Shown: positions 18,970-27,761, counted from the stretch's first letter. The stretch is DNA of 38,581 nucleotides from a bacterium 0.1xD8-71 (GCA_003612405.1 RAYR01000033.1:1-38581), one strand, 5' to 3'. Numbers and translations are program-made. Notes: generated by a model not told the origin, from the sequence alone.

Positions 18970-19164
18970 AACAAAATTTGTACCAGAATAACCATCGTCC
19001 ACATACGTTTTTGCTATGTGCCATCCCTGCTTTTTCACATAATCCGTGAGGATGGATTTCTGTGTCGCAATGCTCGCACTCTCGTTATCCGTACCATCGT
19101 CTTTAGATAAGCGGCAATAAATGCCGACTAAATAGATTTTCTTTTCTTCTTTGATTCCTGCCAT
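18958..19164 (-). CDS. Large serine recombinase of element A, N-terminal part
   Basis: This encodes the first 64 residues of recombinase A (MAGIKEEKKIYLVGIYCRLS, then YVDDGYSGTNF), followed by four residues and a TAA contributed by element B. It includes the catalytic serine of the resolvase domain (Ser20 in YCRLSKDD). The rest of the protein lies at 5441-7109. Alone, this fragment cannot form an active recombinase because it lacks most of the catalytic fold and all DNA-binding domains. The sequence just upstream has AGGTTTTACAGT rather than a strong ribosome site; GGAGG lies 12-16 bases before the ATG. Confidence 0.9.
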   Translation of the reverse strand: MAGIKEEKKIYLVGIYCRLSKDDGTDNESASIATQKSILTDYVKKQGWHIAKTYVDDGYSGTNFVEVR

Positions 19165-19218
19165 ACTGTAAAACCTCCGTATCTGTCCTATCTGTTTTCA
19201 TGTCCCATTGCGTACATT

Positions 19219-19482
19219 CTAAGCGGACAGCCCCTCATTGTCGAAGGTGTCGCCCTCGGCAATCTTCTTCCGAATATCCTCGGAGATAATCGGGACAAAC
19301 GCTTCTGTAACGGTCTGTGTGCCGACATATTCACGGCTGATTATCATCTGCACTGGTGCTTTTGGCACGATACGCTTTCTCTTTTTATCTGCTTTCTTAT
19401 CCTCGCCCATACTTAAATCTTCCTTTCCAGACAGGGCAGGGAAGAGTTTGGAAATGTCCCCGCCCTGCCAATCAGATACCAT
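19219..19482 (-). CDS. Conserved small protein upstream of recombinase A
   Basis: An 87-aa protein. The part KKRKRIVPKAPVQMIISREY, VGTQTVTEAFVPII, then IRKKIAEGDTF resembles short proteins I recall next to recombinases in clostridial elements. The function is unknown, although a recombination accessory role is possible. The start overlaps the stop of the YdbC-like gene (TAATG). An internal ATG before GEDKKADKK is an alternative start. It carries a strongly basic central stretch. Confidence 0.65.
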   Translation of the reverse strand: MVSDWQGGDISKLFPALSGKEDLSMGEDKKADKKRKRIVPKAPVQMIISREYVGTQTVTEAFVPIISEDIRKKIAEGDTFDNEGLSA

Positions 19483-19712
19483 TAATCCTCGCTGTTTAAT
19501 TCTTTCTGTAATGCTTTAAGGAGTGCCGCCGCTTCATCAGCGTTCAGCGTGATTCCCTTGCCGCACTTTTCACGGTTCGGGGAAAAGCTGCGGATGTCAT
19601 ACTTCGGCTCTTTCCCATTCCATGAAATGAGATTGATTTCCTTTGTGTAGCCACTGTCGCCCGTAGACAATACTGCGATTTCCTTTACGATTTCATACTG
19701 GATTTCTCTCAT
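19482..19712 (-). CDS. PC4/YdbC-family single-stranded DNA-binding protein
   Basis: A 76-aa protein with the YdbC/PC4-like pattern: EIVKEIAVLSTGDSGYTKEI, NLISWNGKEPKYDIRSFSPN, then KCGKGITLNADEAAALLKAL. The family binds single-stranded DNA as a dimer of beta-sheets. In mobilizable elements it sits with relaxase and ParB genes, so a role in handling transferred or replicating strands is inferred. It is followed without a gap by the 87-aa gene and preceded 45 bases upstream by ParB. Confidence 0.8.
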   Translation of the reverse strand: MREIQYEIVKEIAVLSTGDSGYTKEINLISWNGKEPKYDIRSFSPNREKCGKGITLNADEAAALLKALQKELNSED

Positions 19713-19757
19713 TCTCCATACCTCAACTCTCTGTATTTACTTCCCGAAAAAAGAAGA

Positions 19758-20612
19758 TTAGCGGCTGTCACGGTTGCGTTTCCTCTGCAACTCACGCTCC
19801 AAAAGTTTGATGATGGTTTCCTCCATCTGCTTCGGCGTTGTGTTCTTCGGAAAGTATTTTTTCAGCTTGCTTGTGTTGATTTTCAAGGTTTCTTTCTGGT
19901 TGCCCTTTTCCTCCGTCATAATCGCAAATATCGTATCCATGTCAAGCCGCCCGCTCTGGCTTAACTGTTTCATCCGCTGTGCCTGTGAGAGTGAGGGCGT
20001 TGCTTCTTCGCTCTCCATCGTGGCAAAGAGGTTTTCCTGCTCGTCTTTCTTCAAGAAGGACAGTTCCACCGCAGGCGTGAGGGCGATTTTCCCCTCGTCC
20101 ACCATCTGCAAAATCGGCGGTATCAGTTCCGTCAGGCGGATAAAACGCTGCACGGTCATCCTGCCCACGCCGAAGCCCTGTGCCACCTTGTCGTCCGTCC
20201 GCAACTTCGTCACAACTTGTGACGAGGTTAAGTCTGTGCGGAAACCCTGCCGCTTCATGGCTTCGGATTTCATCTTGTAAGCAAACGCCCGCTCCGATGG
20301 CAGGATATTCTCACGCTGCAAATTGCTGTCTACAAGGGTGATGATGGCTCGGTCACGGTCTAAGGGCAGGACAAACGCAGGCACGGTATTTATCCCTGCA
20401 AGTTCAGAAGCACGGACACGCCGCTGTCCTGCAATCACTTCATAACCGTCCCCGTCCTCTTTCGGGCGTGTGATTATCGGCGTGACAATGCCAAATTCCT
20501 TGATGCTTTCCGCTAACTCTGACAGTGTTTCATCTTCTGCCACATGAAACGGATTGTCGGGGAACGGGTACAAGTCTTTGGTCTTTAACACCTTAAAATC
20601 CTGTTTCTTCAT
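19758..20612 (-). CDS. ParB/RepB/Spo0J-family protein
   Basis: A 284-aa protein with a ParB N-terminal nuclease-like domain (PFPDNPFHVAEDETLSELAE, then the conserved YEVIAGQRRVRASELAG, residues about 50-72). A central helix-turn-helix region follows (SSQVVTKLRTDDKVAQGFGV, GRMTVQRFIRLTELIP). The C-terminus is basic. ParB proteins partition plasmids or chromosomes. In element A there is no ParA partner, so the role may be in stabilising or regulating the excised circle, in line with the RepA-like gene upstream. The RBS is AAAGGTAG. The gene begins 8 bases after the MobV stop. Confidence 0.88.
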   Translation of the reverse strand: MKKQDFKVLKTKDLYPFPDNPFHVAEDETLSELAESIKEFGIVTPIITRPKEDGDGYEVIAGQRRVRASELAGINTVPAFVLPLDRDRAIITLVDSNLQRENILPSERAFAYKMKSEAMKRQGFRTDLTSSQVVTKLRTDDKVAQGFGVGRMTVQRFIRLTELIPPILQMVDEGKIALTPAVELSFLKKDEQENLFATMESEEATPSLSQAQRMKQLSQSGRLDMDTIFAIMTEEKGNQKETLKINTSKLKKYFPKNTTPKQMEETIIKLLERELQRKRNRDSR

Positions 20613-20620
20613 TCACATAT

Positions 20621-21586
20621 CTACCTTTCTTTCGCTCTGCTTCTATGATTTTTCTGCAATTCTTCCAACACTTCGGGCGGTATTTTTGACAGCAGCCGCC
20701 CCATCTGCTCGTTGGTTCTCTGCAATTCAAATATCTTCTGATTCGCTTTCTGCACCTTTAGTTCCTGCTCGTACTTTTCATCACGCATACGCCCCGCATA
20801 GTCTGATTCCTGCCCAATTCTCTCTTTCAAACTGTCGATATACGCCTGCTGTTTCCCGATTTCCTTAGAGAATTTCTCCACGTCTGGCAGCCATGCAGAG
20901 AGTAAATCTAACGCTTTATCCCTTTTCTTCCCTGCGTTAAAGGCGTTGATGTCGGATAGGGCAGACACGATTTCTTCATACTGTTTATCAAGCCTGCCGC
21001 CTAATTTATAGAGCCATGTGGGGACGTGTTTCCGCTTGGTTTCCATTGAGGACTGCCCCCGTTCAAGCTGATTCCACCGTGAGGACATCCGCTCATGGTA
21101 GGCGGTCTGCCACTCGGATAATGATTTCTGGTTGCCTAAGATAGCTTTCGCTGACAGCTTATTGTCTGGCGTAATCGGCACAAAGCAGAGGTGCATATGG
21201 GGCGTTCTCTCGTCCATATGGACGACAGCGGAGAGGATATTCTGCTTTCCAACACGCTCCGAAATGAAGTCAAGAGCCGTCTGGAAATACGCTTTTTGTT
21301 CTTCGGGCGGTAACTGGTTCATAAATTCTGGTGAAGCTGTGATGAGCGTTTCCACCATCATCACGCTGTCTTTCCTTGTCCTGCACCCCGCTTCGGCTAC
21401 CATGCGGTTAATCTCTTTCTTGTAGGTGTACTTTGGTGGTGCTATGAGATGGTAATTGTTTTTAGAGCGTTCCATATCTATATCTGGGTTGCTTTTGTAG
21501 GCTTCTTTCTTCCGCTCGTTGTGGCGTTCACAAGCCGCAACGCCGCCCGCTTTTCGTTTCTGGAAACGCAGGATTGCATAAGGCAT
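20621..21586 (-). CDS. MobV-family relaxase (Pre/Mob) of element A
   Basis: A 321-aa relaxase. The N-terminus PYAILRFQKRKAGGVAACER and the HMDERTPHMHLCFVPI motif (HxDExxPHxH) identify the Mob_Pre/MobV family, which nicks oriT of small mobilizable plasmids and transposons. The C-terminal third is coiled coil (EQELKVQKANQKIFELQRTN). The start is the ATG 8 bases after AGGAGG; the frame continues upstream through the repeat region, where no better start exists. Its target is probably in the repeat-rich segment just upstream (21590-22175). Confidence 0.9.
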   Translation of the reverse strand: MPYAILRFQKRKAGGVAACERHNERKKEAYKSNPDIDMERSKNNYHLIAPPKYTYKKEINRMVAEAGCRTRKDSVMMVETLITASPEFMNQLPPEEQKAYFQTALDFISERVGKQNILSAVVHMDERTPHMHLCFVPITPDNKLSAKAILGNQKSLSEWQTAYHERMSSRWNQLERGQSSMETKRKHVPTWLYKLGGRLDKQYEEIVSALSDINAFNAGKKRDKALDLLSAWLPDVEKFSKEIGKQQAYIDSLKERIGQESDYAGRMRDEKYEQELKVQKANQKIFELQRTNEQMGRLLSKIPPEVLEELQKNHRSRAKER

Positions 21587-21589
21587 AGG

Positions 21590-22175
21590 CGGATTCCTCC
21601 TTTCTTTCGGCGGGTGACCGTCCTTTGGGGTGACAGCGGTGACGGTGGTGACAGCAGTTTTGGGATACCCCCTGCCGACTGCCGCAACTGTCACCCTCAC
21701 CCCCTGCATGACGGTCATGTCGATGATGACGGTGTTTTTGGGATACCCCCCTCGCAAGAGCCGTCACCGTCATGCCGCCATTCTTTTATCCGAAGCCGTA
21801 AGGCGTAGGATAGCAGGGCACAGCCCTGCCTTAAGGGAGTCCAGAGGGAACGTCTGGCACACGACTTTGCAGGGCAAAGTGTAGTGTGTTACACCCTGTA
21901 AACGCAGTCGGAAAAATCGGAATGATTTTTCTGACCGCAGGGGTGGTTTTACACGACCGAAAAGGGCGAGTAAATCTCACGCCTGCATTTTGCGTTTACG
22001 GGGTGTTCTCCCGTAGGGATGACAGCGGCAGGGTATCCTAAAATCACTGTCACCACCGTCACTGCTGTCACCCGCAGGGCAGAGCCGCCAGCTTTACATG
22101 GCTTTAAGCGTCAATGACAGTAACAGGGGGGTATCCTAATATCGCTGTCACCACCATCACCGCTGTCACCCGCCC
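21590..22175. other. Repeat-rich control region of element A (candidate oriT/replication origin)
   Basis: Four related units of about 42 bases occur, two in each orientation: 21628-21672, 21709-21750, 22031-22073 (inverted) and 22126-22171 (inverted). The common core reads GTGACGGTGGTGACAG, then TTTTGGGATACCCC. Between them are an inverted repeat CACCC(T/C)GTAAACGCA (21892-21906 and 21991-22005) and a hairpin TCGGAAAAATC/GATTTTTCTGA (near 21909-21935). The region lies between the RepA-like and MobV genes, as expected for an origin of replication, an origin of transfer, or both. The last unit overlaps the 3' end of the RepA-like gene. Confidence 0.7.
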
Positions 22176-23136
22176 TCCTTGCAAGGGCAATCCGCCTGCC
22201 GTCTTTCCTGCGGCTGTACTGGTAGCAGATACGGTTCTCGCTTAAAAATGTGGTGCGGTATTCATTCAGCCATTTCGTAATCACCGTGGGTATGGTTTCC
22301 GTTTCCCCCATAGCGGCTAACAGTTCCGTTGCCGTGCCTATCCATTCTTCCTTATCCCTCATAAAATCCACCAACCGAAAAAGGACATCTGGTATCGTTT
22401 CTTTCGCAAGCTGCTCCTGCGTTTTCCGCTCCACAAGCTCCCAACGGCAATCACGGAAACGCAGCGTGTATTCCTGATAAGGCGTGTCCCTGCCCGTCAC
22501 ATACAGCTTGGCGGTGTCAGACGCACGTTTCTCCTTTTCCAGAACAAAGGTAGCGTCCGCACTCCCCGTTAATCCTGTCGTCCCAGACACCTTGTTGAAC
22601 ACGTCGCTGTCATTCTGCTTTCGGATGTGGTGTACGACAATGACCGCCAGAGAGTGCCTGTCGGCAAAGTCTTTGATGAGGGAGATGTCCCCATAGTCGC
22701 TTGCATAGGCATTGTCTTTTGAAGCTGTACGGACTTTCTGCAAGGTATCAATGACAATGAGCCTGCTGTCTGGGTAATCTTTCAGATAATCTTCAAGCTG
22801 CACGATAAGACCGTCTGACAGCTTGCAGCTTGCCACGGCAAAGTGGAGCCGCCCGCTTGCTTCGTCCGTCAAACGAAATAACCTGTCCTGTATGCGGCAG
22901 AACGTGTCCTCAAGGCAGAGGTAAAGCACATCGCCCTCCATTGTCGGCATATCCCATAAAGGGATTCCCTGCGACACGCATAAGCATAGCTTCAGCATGA
23001 GCCAGCTTTTGCCTATCTTCTGTGAGCCGCAGAACAGCGATAAGCCTGTCGGGATAAGGCTGTCCACCACAAAGGATGGTTTCTCAAGCGGTTCATAAAG
23101 GAGCGTTTCGGCGTTGACTGTCTGTAACTTCTGCAT
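22111..23136 (-). CDS. RepA-like AAA/RecA-fold ATPase
   Basis: A 341-aa protein related to KaiC/RepA-type helicase-like ATPases of mobile elements. Walker A is GSQKIGKSW (residues about 36-44), Walker B is RLIVIDTLQKVR, and there is a conserved VIVVHHIRKQ. The C-terminal part (after about residue 240) looks like a winged helix. The last 20 residues (GDSGDGGDSDIRIPP) are encoded by an iteron-like repeat, so the C-terminus is shaped by the DNA repeat. It may unwind the origin region that it overlaps. The RBS is AAAGGAGG at ideal spacing. Confidence 0.82.
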   Translation of the reverse strand: MQKLQTVNAETLLYEPLEKPSFVVDSLIPTGLSLFCGSQKIGKSWLMLKLCLCVSQGIPLWDMPTMEGDVLYLCLEDTFCRIQDRLFRLTDEASGRLHFAVASCKLSDGLIVQLEDYLKDYPDSRLIVIDTLQKVRTASKDNAYASDYGDISLIKDFADRHSLAVIVVHHIRKQNDSDVFNKVSGTTGLTGSADATFVLEKEKRASDTAKLYVTGRDTPYQEYTLRFRDCRWELVERKTQEQLAKETIPDVLFRLVDFMRDKEEWIGTATELLAAMGETETIPTVITKWLNEYRTTFLSENRICYQYSRRKDGRRIALARRAGDSGDGGDSDIRIPPCYCH

Positions 23137-23179
23137 GGCTTTCCTCCTTTCGGGCGGTGTCTTTGTTTTCGTTGCACAT
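23093..23179 (-). CDS. Possible 28-aa peptide overlapping the start of the RepA-like gene
   Basis: A short frame (MCNENKDTARKEESHAEVTD to RRNAPL) starts at an ATG preceded by AAGGAGG at good spacing. It ends 44 bases inside the RepA-like gene in another frame. It may be a coupling leader whose translation opens the RepA ribosome site. The evidence is the ribosome site only. Confidence 0.3.
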   Translation of the reverse strand: MCNENKDTARKEESHAEVTDSQRRNAPL

Positions 23180-23189
23180 AGGCGTTGAC

Positions 23190-23765
23190 CTCCTTAAAAA
23201 TAGATTTACTCCCACGGAAAAAAGTGAGAGTATGTAATGCCGCCAATCCCACACAAATAAAAAACAGATTTCTTTTTCGGGCGGTGTCGGTCACGGTTGG
23301 AGATATTTCTTCAATTTCCGCCTTTACTTTCTCCTTTGCAATCGCAACAGATTTCTGTATTGCCGAAGCGGTGCAATGCTCCATAGCGGCGATTTGGTAA
23401 AAATTGAACTCATACTCGTAGTAGAGCAGGAAACGCCGCCTTTGTATCTCTGGAAGGCTCCCAACCGCCTTATAGAGCGTTTCATTCCGTTCTTCCTCAA
23501 CCATGCGTTCATCAAGGCTCTTAGGCACACGCAACGCCCGTCTGTAAAGGGTTTCGTCCCATACCTCGTTAAACTCCCTGTGCCGCTCGTCCCATTAGAA
23601 AAGATTCCTGTTCCTGCGCTCCATCTGCCGAAACTCCATAAAGAACTGTTCCGACACTTCCAACTCGTGGGATTTGCCCTGCCCGTCCTTAAAGCTGATA
23701 AAATACCTTGTGCCGCTTTCCGTGGATTCCTCCCGAAGCGTGTATGCCTTAACCCTGTATGCCAT
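23190..23765 (-). pseudogene. Sigma-70-like factor of element A, broken by an in-frame TAA
   Basis: The frame starts at ATG 23765 behind AGGAGG (MAYRVKAYTLREESTESGTR) and reads through to FRQMERRNRNLF. There it meets a TAA (23595-23597), then continues in the same frame as WDERHREFNEVWDETLYRRA and on to a region-4-like part (SLPEIQRRRFLLYYEYEFNF). The open frame extends to 23013, but the stretch after about 23280 no longer resembles a sigma factor and overlaps the RepA-like gene. A CAA-to-TAA change would explain the stop. Alternatives are stop-codon readthrough or a restart at ATG 23504. The 3' limit given here is approximate. Confidence 0.65.
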
Positions 23766-23848
23766 CCTGTTGTCCTCCTGCAAAAAATGAGTGAGGGGAT
23801 TTCCATCCCTCACCCAGTAGCCCGCAGGATGGCAGGCTGTTTTAGAAG

Positions 23849-24274
23849 CTATAAAATTTTCCGCAGCTTCTTCCGCAGATGGTCTAACCTCGCATAGATG
23901 GCACCAGTCGTCAAATGCACAAGCGGGGCAATCTCCTTTGTGGAATACCCCTGCATTTTCAGCAGGACGATTTTCAAGGTACGCCCGTCCACCGTGACTA
24001 ATACTTGATAGAGATTTTCGCTCTCAATCTCTTCCAGTAACTCCGCAACCGTACCCACTTCCGCCTGCCGCTCCCTGCCTGCCATGTCCTCAAGATATTC
24101 CGCAACGTCATTCGTCCATCGGTAAAACCGCCTGTTGGAATTGAAGTCTGCCCTGTCCGCCATGCGTATCTGCTCAATGGTCGCTTCATCAACGCCGCAC
24201 TCACGCAGCAGCTTTTCCTCCGCTTCTTTCCAGATACGCCATTTCCTGTCCTCCCGTCCGTGGTTGTATGCCAT
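23849..24274 (-). CDS. Sigma region 4-like helix-turn-helix protein
   Basis: A 141-aa protein. The N-terminal half is RKWRIWKEAEEKLLRECGVD and FNSNRRFYRWTNDVAEYLED. The C-terminal helix-turn-helix is LKIVLLKMQGYSTKEIAPLV, HLTTGAIYARLDHLRKKLRK. It resembles sigma-24-like region-4 proteins of clostridial mobile elements. The start is the ATG 8 bases after GGAGG. It lies between two other sigma-like genes. Which promoters it recognises cannot be told, and it may be a DNA-binding regulator rather than a true sigma factor. Confidence 0.72.
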   Translation of the reverse strand: MAYNHGREDRKWRIWKEAEEKLLRECGVDEATIEQIRMADRADFNSNRRFYRWTNDVAEYLEDMAGRERQAEVGTVAELLEEIESENLYQVLVTVDGRTLKIVLLKMQGYSTKEIAPLVHLTTGAIYARLDHLRKKLRKIL

Positions 24275-24368
24275 TCTTACTTCCTCCAATCAGAATTGAT
24301 TGAGAGGGCAGAGAAAAGCCCCCTCATCTTCCCAAAGGAAAAAACAAGGGGGCTGAACGCCTTAAATT

Positions 24369-24881
24369 TTAATTTTCTATTATCTTTCTTAGTTTTATTA
24401 GGATTCTGGCTTTGCGTTTGTTTACAACGCTCTGGGTTATGCCCAACCTCGCCCCGACTTCACGCTCGGAAAGTCCGTCAAAAAAGATTGCCTGTATCAG
24501 CTCCTGTTCACTATCCGACAGCAAAGGCAGGGCGGCTTTCAGCCTGTCCACCATGACCGCATTGACAACGGTTTCTGCAATGTCCACCGCTTCATCAGTG
24601 ATAAAGTCCAGAGGATTCCCCTCGCTGTCCGTAAATCCGTCGAGAGATAGCAGTCTATTCTTTGTATCTAATTTTTGCAGATAACGCCACCGTTCCTTGT
24701 CACGGTAGAAGTCTGTGTATTGCTCCCTCACGACTTCAAGCAGACAGCCTTGAATGGGGATAAACAGCTTGTCCATATAGGTCTGGTCGGATTCCCTGCA
24801 ACGGCAGAACTCCGTGTAGGATAATTCCACATAGCCGCCACTTTCTCTGATATATACCTTTCTTGGTGCATATTTCACCAT
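24369..24881 (-). CDS. Sigma-70-like factor (promoter-proximal gene of the element A operon)
   Basis: A 170-aa protein with a start behind GGGAGG. The N-terminal part is KYAPRKVYIRESGGYVELSY. The C-terminal region-4 motif is AALPLLSDSEQELIQAIFFD, GLSEREVGARLGITQSVVNK, RKARILIKLRKII. It is the first of three sigma-like genes read leftward and has a plausible promoter 160 bases upstream (25046-25075). A role in switching on mobilization or recombinase genes is inferred from position. Confidence 0.78.
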   Translation of the reverse strand: MVKYAPRKVYIRESGGYVELSYTEFCRCRESDQTYMDKLFIPIQGCLLEVVREQYTDFYRDKERWRYLQKLDTKNRLLSLDGFTDSEGNPLDFITDEAVDIAETVVNAVMVDRLKAALPLLSDSEQELIQAIFFDGLSEREVGARLGITQSVVNKRKARILIKLRKIIEN

Positions 24882-25045
24882 AAATACCTCCCATCTGAAT
24901 TTTTGAAATGTAAAAAATCCAGATGGAGAGGCGGAGAACGACACCGCATATCAGAAACAGCCCTACGGCACTTTCCAACAAAAATCGACAAAAGAAAAAC
25001 CGCAAAGGCTCTGTGACCTTTACGGTTATAGGAAATAGTAATTCT

Positions 25046-25075
25046 ATTGTATGGAGATTGTACTTCTACTTTCAA
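25046..25075 (-). promoter_or_regulatory. Promoter for the sigma-like/mobilization operon of element A
   Basis: TTGAAA (25070-25075 read on the minus strand), an 18-base spacer and TACAAT (25046-25051). Apart from the two hairpins nearby, I see nothing else in the 24882-25368 gap. Confidence 0.5.
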
Positions 25076-25198
25076 GGTGAGAAGTACCGTTGCACTGGCA
25101 GAAATTTTTTTAACTGGTTTCCTGCCGTTCTCTGATATGCTATGTATTGATAAATTTTGCTTCGTATGAGCAGATAGATAACTGCCCGAAAAAAGGAC

Positions 25199-25235
25199 AT
25201 AAAAAAATCCCTCCAAATTTAAAAACAAATTCAGA
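25199..25235 (-). terminator. Hairpin with T run downstream of the tet(O) region
   Basis: On the minus strand, CCCTC(TG)AATTT and AAATT(TGG)AGGG form a stem followed by ATTTTTTT. It probably stops tet(O) transcripts before the sigma operon. Confidence 0.65.
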
Positions 25236-25313
25236 GGGTAATTTAGGGTATAACAAAATAACCCACCCGAATATCGTTTTTTTTATTTGGTGAGTTTGTT
25301 CTTTCAAATACGA

Positions 25314-25363
25314 AACAAAAAGAGCCGATGATTCGTGAATTGTTCCACAATTTCATCGGCTCT
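25314..25363 (-). terminator. Terminator after the KTR gene
   Basis: The perfect 11-base stem AGAGCCGATGA / TCATCGGCTCT (25321-25331 and 25353-25363) is followed on the minus strand by TTTTTGTTT. It ends the tet(O)-KTR transcript. Confidence 0.82.
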
Positions 25364-25368
25364 GCGTC

Positions 25369-25542
25369 TTAAGCGTCTGGCTCTTTGATGACAGTTATCT
25401 TCAAGTTGTCAACTTTAATCAATCTTTCTTGTCTGCATTTTGGACAATAAAGGGGATAATTCTCCAAAACAGTGTCCTTCCTAATTTTATTACGGGTTTT
25501 GCTCCCACAAACAGGACACAATATCCATTCGCATTTCATCAT
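25369..25542 (-). CDS. Cysteine-rich KTR domain protein
   Basis: A 57-aa protein (56 aa if the second ATG is used). It has two zinc-ribbon CxxC pairs, CEWILCPVCGSKTRNKIRKD and YPLYCPKCRQERLIKV. KTR proteins are small companions found just downstream of ribosome-protection tet genes in clostridial elements. The function is unknown. It lies 51 bases after tet(O) and ends in a strong terminator, so the two share a transcript. No tight AGGAGG precedes the start; GGATTAGAGA is the nearest candidate. Confidence 0.82.
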   Translation of the reverse strand: MMKCEWILCPVCGSKTRNKIRKDTVLENYPLYCPKCRQERLIKVDNLKITVIKEPDA

Positions 25543-25593
25543 AATTAGTCTCTAATCCTTTCAAATCTCATTTTATATGACTTTTGCAAGCTG

Positions 25594-27513
25594 TTAAGCT
25601 AACTTGTGGAACATATGCCGAACCTTATCTATACGGCTATTCGGGCGGCGGGGTTGGCAAATAAATTTACCAATAGCTGGCTGGTATCCTTTTAACTCTG
25701 TCAAGCAGACTCCCTGCCCATTTGTGAAATAAGTTAAATCGTTCCTGTATTCTTGAATACATCTAGCAGGGATTTCTCCTTTCAGAATGACCTCGTCATT
25801 CTTTATCTGAGTACTTACAATATCTGCACAATACCTTGGAGCATCATGATACGCCCGTGAGAGATATTCCTGCGGTGCATAAATTTCAAAGTGGAGATAT
25901 GGCTCTAATAGTTCTGTCCCTGCTTTTTTTAAAGCCTGCTCCAATACGATAGGGGAAAGCAGCCGAAAGTCTGCGGGGGTACTTACAGGACTATAATACA
26001 ATCCATATTCAAAACAGATTTTACAGTCTGTCACTTTCCATCCATACAGCCCCTGCTCGCAGCCATAAAGAACCCCCTCCATAACCGCATTTTGGAACGA
26101 TTGATTTAAATATCCAAGTGAAACTCTGCTTTCATACTGCACTCCGCTTCCAATAGGGAGCGGCTCTATGGACAACCCGACAGAAGCCCAGAAAGGATTT
26201 GGCGGGACTTCTATGTGGATGGTATATTCTGCTTTTCTAAGCGGTCTTTCCATATATATAACAGTAGGCTCTTTTATTTCTGCCTCCACATGATATTTTT
26301 CCTCAAGGATGGCACAAATGACTTCCATCTGCACATTCCCCAAAAAAGAAAGTATAATCTCATGCGTTGTAGTATCCACATAATATTTTAAAAGAGGGTC
26401 GCCATCTGAAATTTCTGTAAGTGCCCCAAGCAATATTTCCCGCTGTTCAGATTTCTTTACTGCAATCGTTGTTTGGAGCATAGGGAGAGGATTTTCAATA
26501 AATTTTCTCTGCGGCAACAGTATTTCGTTCCCCAAAATACTGTTTAGCTGCAAAACATCATTTGGTAAAATTACAATATCACCAGAGCAGGCTGTATCGG
26601 ATGAATATAATTCACCGTTTGTCGGAACACACATCTCTGTGATTTTTATTTTCTCTTTTTCAGATATTCTAATAACATCCCTCAAATGCAATGTTCCGCT
26701 ATATATACGCACATAAACAAAACGCCGCCTTTTCTCTGAATATTCAATCTTAAAAACCTGCCCGCATAGTTCAGATTGACCTTCAGGCGTTGATGAATAA
26801 AATTTACTGGCAATTACTTCTATAAGCTGCCGAATCCCCAGATTGTTTTTAGCGCTTCCGTGATAAACGGGAAATAACGTTCCGTTTTGGAATCTCCTGT
26901 TTTCTTCCTGTTCCAGTTCTGACATTTTAAACGGTTTCCCTGACATATATTTCTCTAATAGTTCATCGTTTCCCATAATTACCGCATCCCACTGTTCCAT
27001 ATCGTCATTGTCCGTTACATTTATATGGGGATGCTGCCCAACCTTTTGCTTCACTATAATTTCCGAAGAAAGCTTTGCTTTCATTTCCCGATATACCATT
27101 GGCAAATCAATCCCCTCTTGGTCAATTTTATTGATGAAAAAAATTGTCGGAATCTTCATTATCTGTAGTGCATGAAACAGTATACGGGTCTGTGCCTGTA
27201 TGCCATCCTTTGCAGAAACTAATAATACTGCTCCGTCTAATACGGATAAAGAACGGTATACTTCCGCCAAAAAATCCATATGGCCTGGCGTATCTATAAT
27301 GTTGACTTTTACATCCTCCCACTGAAAAGATGTCACTGCTGTCTGGATAGTGATTCCCCTTTGACGCTCCAAATTCATTGTATCTGTCCTTGTTGTGCCT
27401 TCATCTACGCTCCCTAGTTCTGCAATTGCACCACTGGTATACAATAAACTTTCCGTTAATGTTGTCTTTCCTGCGTCAACGTGAGCCAGAATGCCTAAGT
27501 TAATTATTTTCAT
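25594..27513 (-). CDS. tet(O): Tetracycline resistance ribosomal protection protein Tet(O)
   Basis: A 639-aa EF-G-like GTPase that releases tetracycline from the ribosome. G1 is [16 protein letters not shown]2 GTTRTD and RGITIQ, G3 DTPGHMDF, and G4 NKID. The length and sequence agree with Tet(O) as I remember it, not with Tet(M) or Tet(W). Examples are the N-terminus [40 protein letters not shown], and [20 protein letters not shown]. The frame is intact, with domain IV/C-terminal loops present ([36 protein letters not shown]). The RBS is AGGAGG. It is preceded by its own promoter, leader peptide and attenuator. Confidence 0.97.
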   Translation of the reverse strand: MKIINLGILAHVDAGKTTLTESLLYTSGAIAELGSVDEGTTRTDTMNLERQRGITIQTAVTSFQWEDVKVNIIDTPGHMDFLAEVYRSLSVLDGAVLLVSAKDGIQAQTRILFHALQIMKIPTIFFINKIDQEGIDLPMVYREMKAKLSSEIIVKQKVGQHPHINVTDNDDMEQWDAVIMGNDELLEKYMSGKPFKMSELEQEENRRFQNGTLFPVYHGSAKNNLGIRQLIEVIASKFYSSTPEGQSELCGQVFKIEYSEKRRRFVYVRIYSGTLHLRDVIRISEKEKIKITEMCVPTNGELYSSDTACSGDIVILPNDVLQLNSILGNEILLPQRKFIENPLPMLQTTIAVKKSEQREILLGALTEISDGDPLLKYYVDTTTHEIILSFLGNVQMEVICAILEEKYHVEAEIKEPTVIYMERPLRKAEYTIHIEVPPNPFWASVGLSIEPLPIGSGVQYESRVSLGYLNQSFQNAVMEGVLYGCEQGLYGWKVTDCKICFEYGLYYSPVSTPADFRLLSPIVLEQALKKAGTELLEPYLHFEIYAPQEYLSRAYHDAPRYCADIVSTQIKNDEVILKGEIPARCIQEYRNDLTYFTNGQGVCLTELKGYQPAIGKFICQPRRPNSRIDKVRHMFHKLA

Positions 27514-27554
27514 GTGATTTTCCTCCTATCAACACCCAAAAAAGGGCATAAAAA

Positions 27555-27586
27555 TACCCAGTGATAAATACTCCTATCACTGGGTA
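27555..27586 (-). promoter_or_regulatory. Attenuator hairpin in the tet(O) leader
   Basis: The perfect 12-base stem TACCCAGTGATA / TATCACTGGGTA is followed by TTTTT on the minus strand, 42 bases before the tet(O) start codon. It is the terminator-type hairpin known from tet(M)/tet(O) leaders. Tetracycline-slowed translation of the leader is thought to prevent its formation. Confidence 0.8.
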
Positions 27587-27737
27587 AATAACTCCAATAG
27601 CCCCAAAACACTTATATGTTTTCGGGCATATAAAATTACATGATAAAAGTATTCTTAAACTGGGTACAAAAAACTAAGCCCCATATTAAAAGTGAAACGG
27701 GACTGCTACTTTTTGTTCCCACTATCAAATTGACAGT

Positions 27738-27761
27738 TTATTTAAGAATACCTTGCCGCAT
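27738..27761 (-). CDS. tet(O) leader peptide MRQGILK
   Basis: A seven-residue frame (MRQGILK, then TAA) with AAGGAG before its ATG, just after the tet(O) promoter. The same short peptide begins the tet(M) leader as I remember it. The GGTATTCTTAAA within it can pair with TTTAAGAATAC further down the leader (27650-27661), so its translation can alter the leader fold. Confidence 0.65.
   Translation of the reverse strand: MRQGILK

Noticed and set aside
22484..24684. Plus-strand frames opposite the RepA-like and sigma-like genes
   Set aside because: The minus strand carries recognisable domains and AGGAGG sites; the plus-strand frames carry neither.
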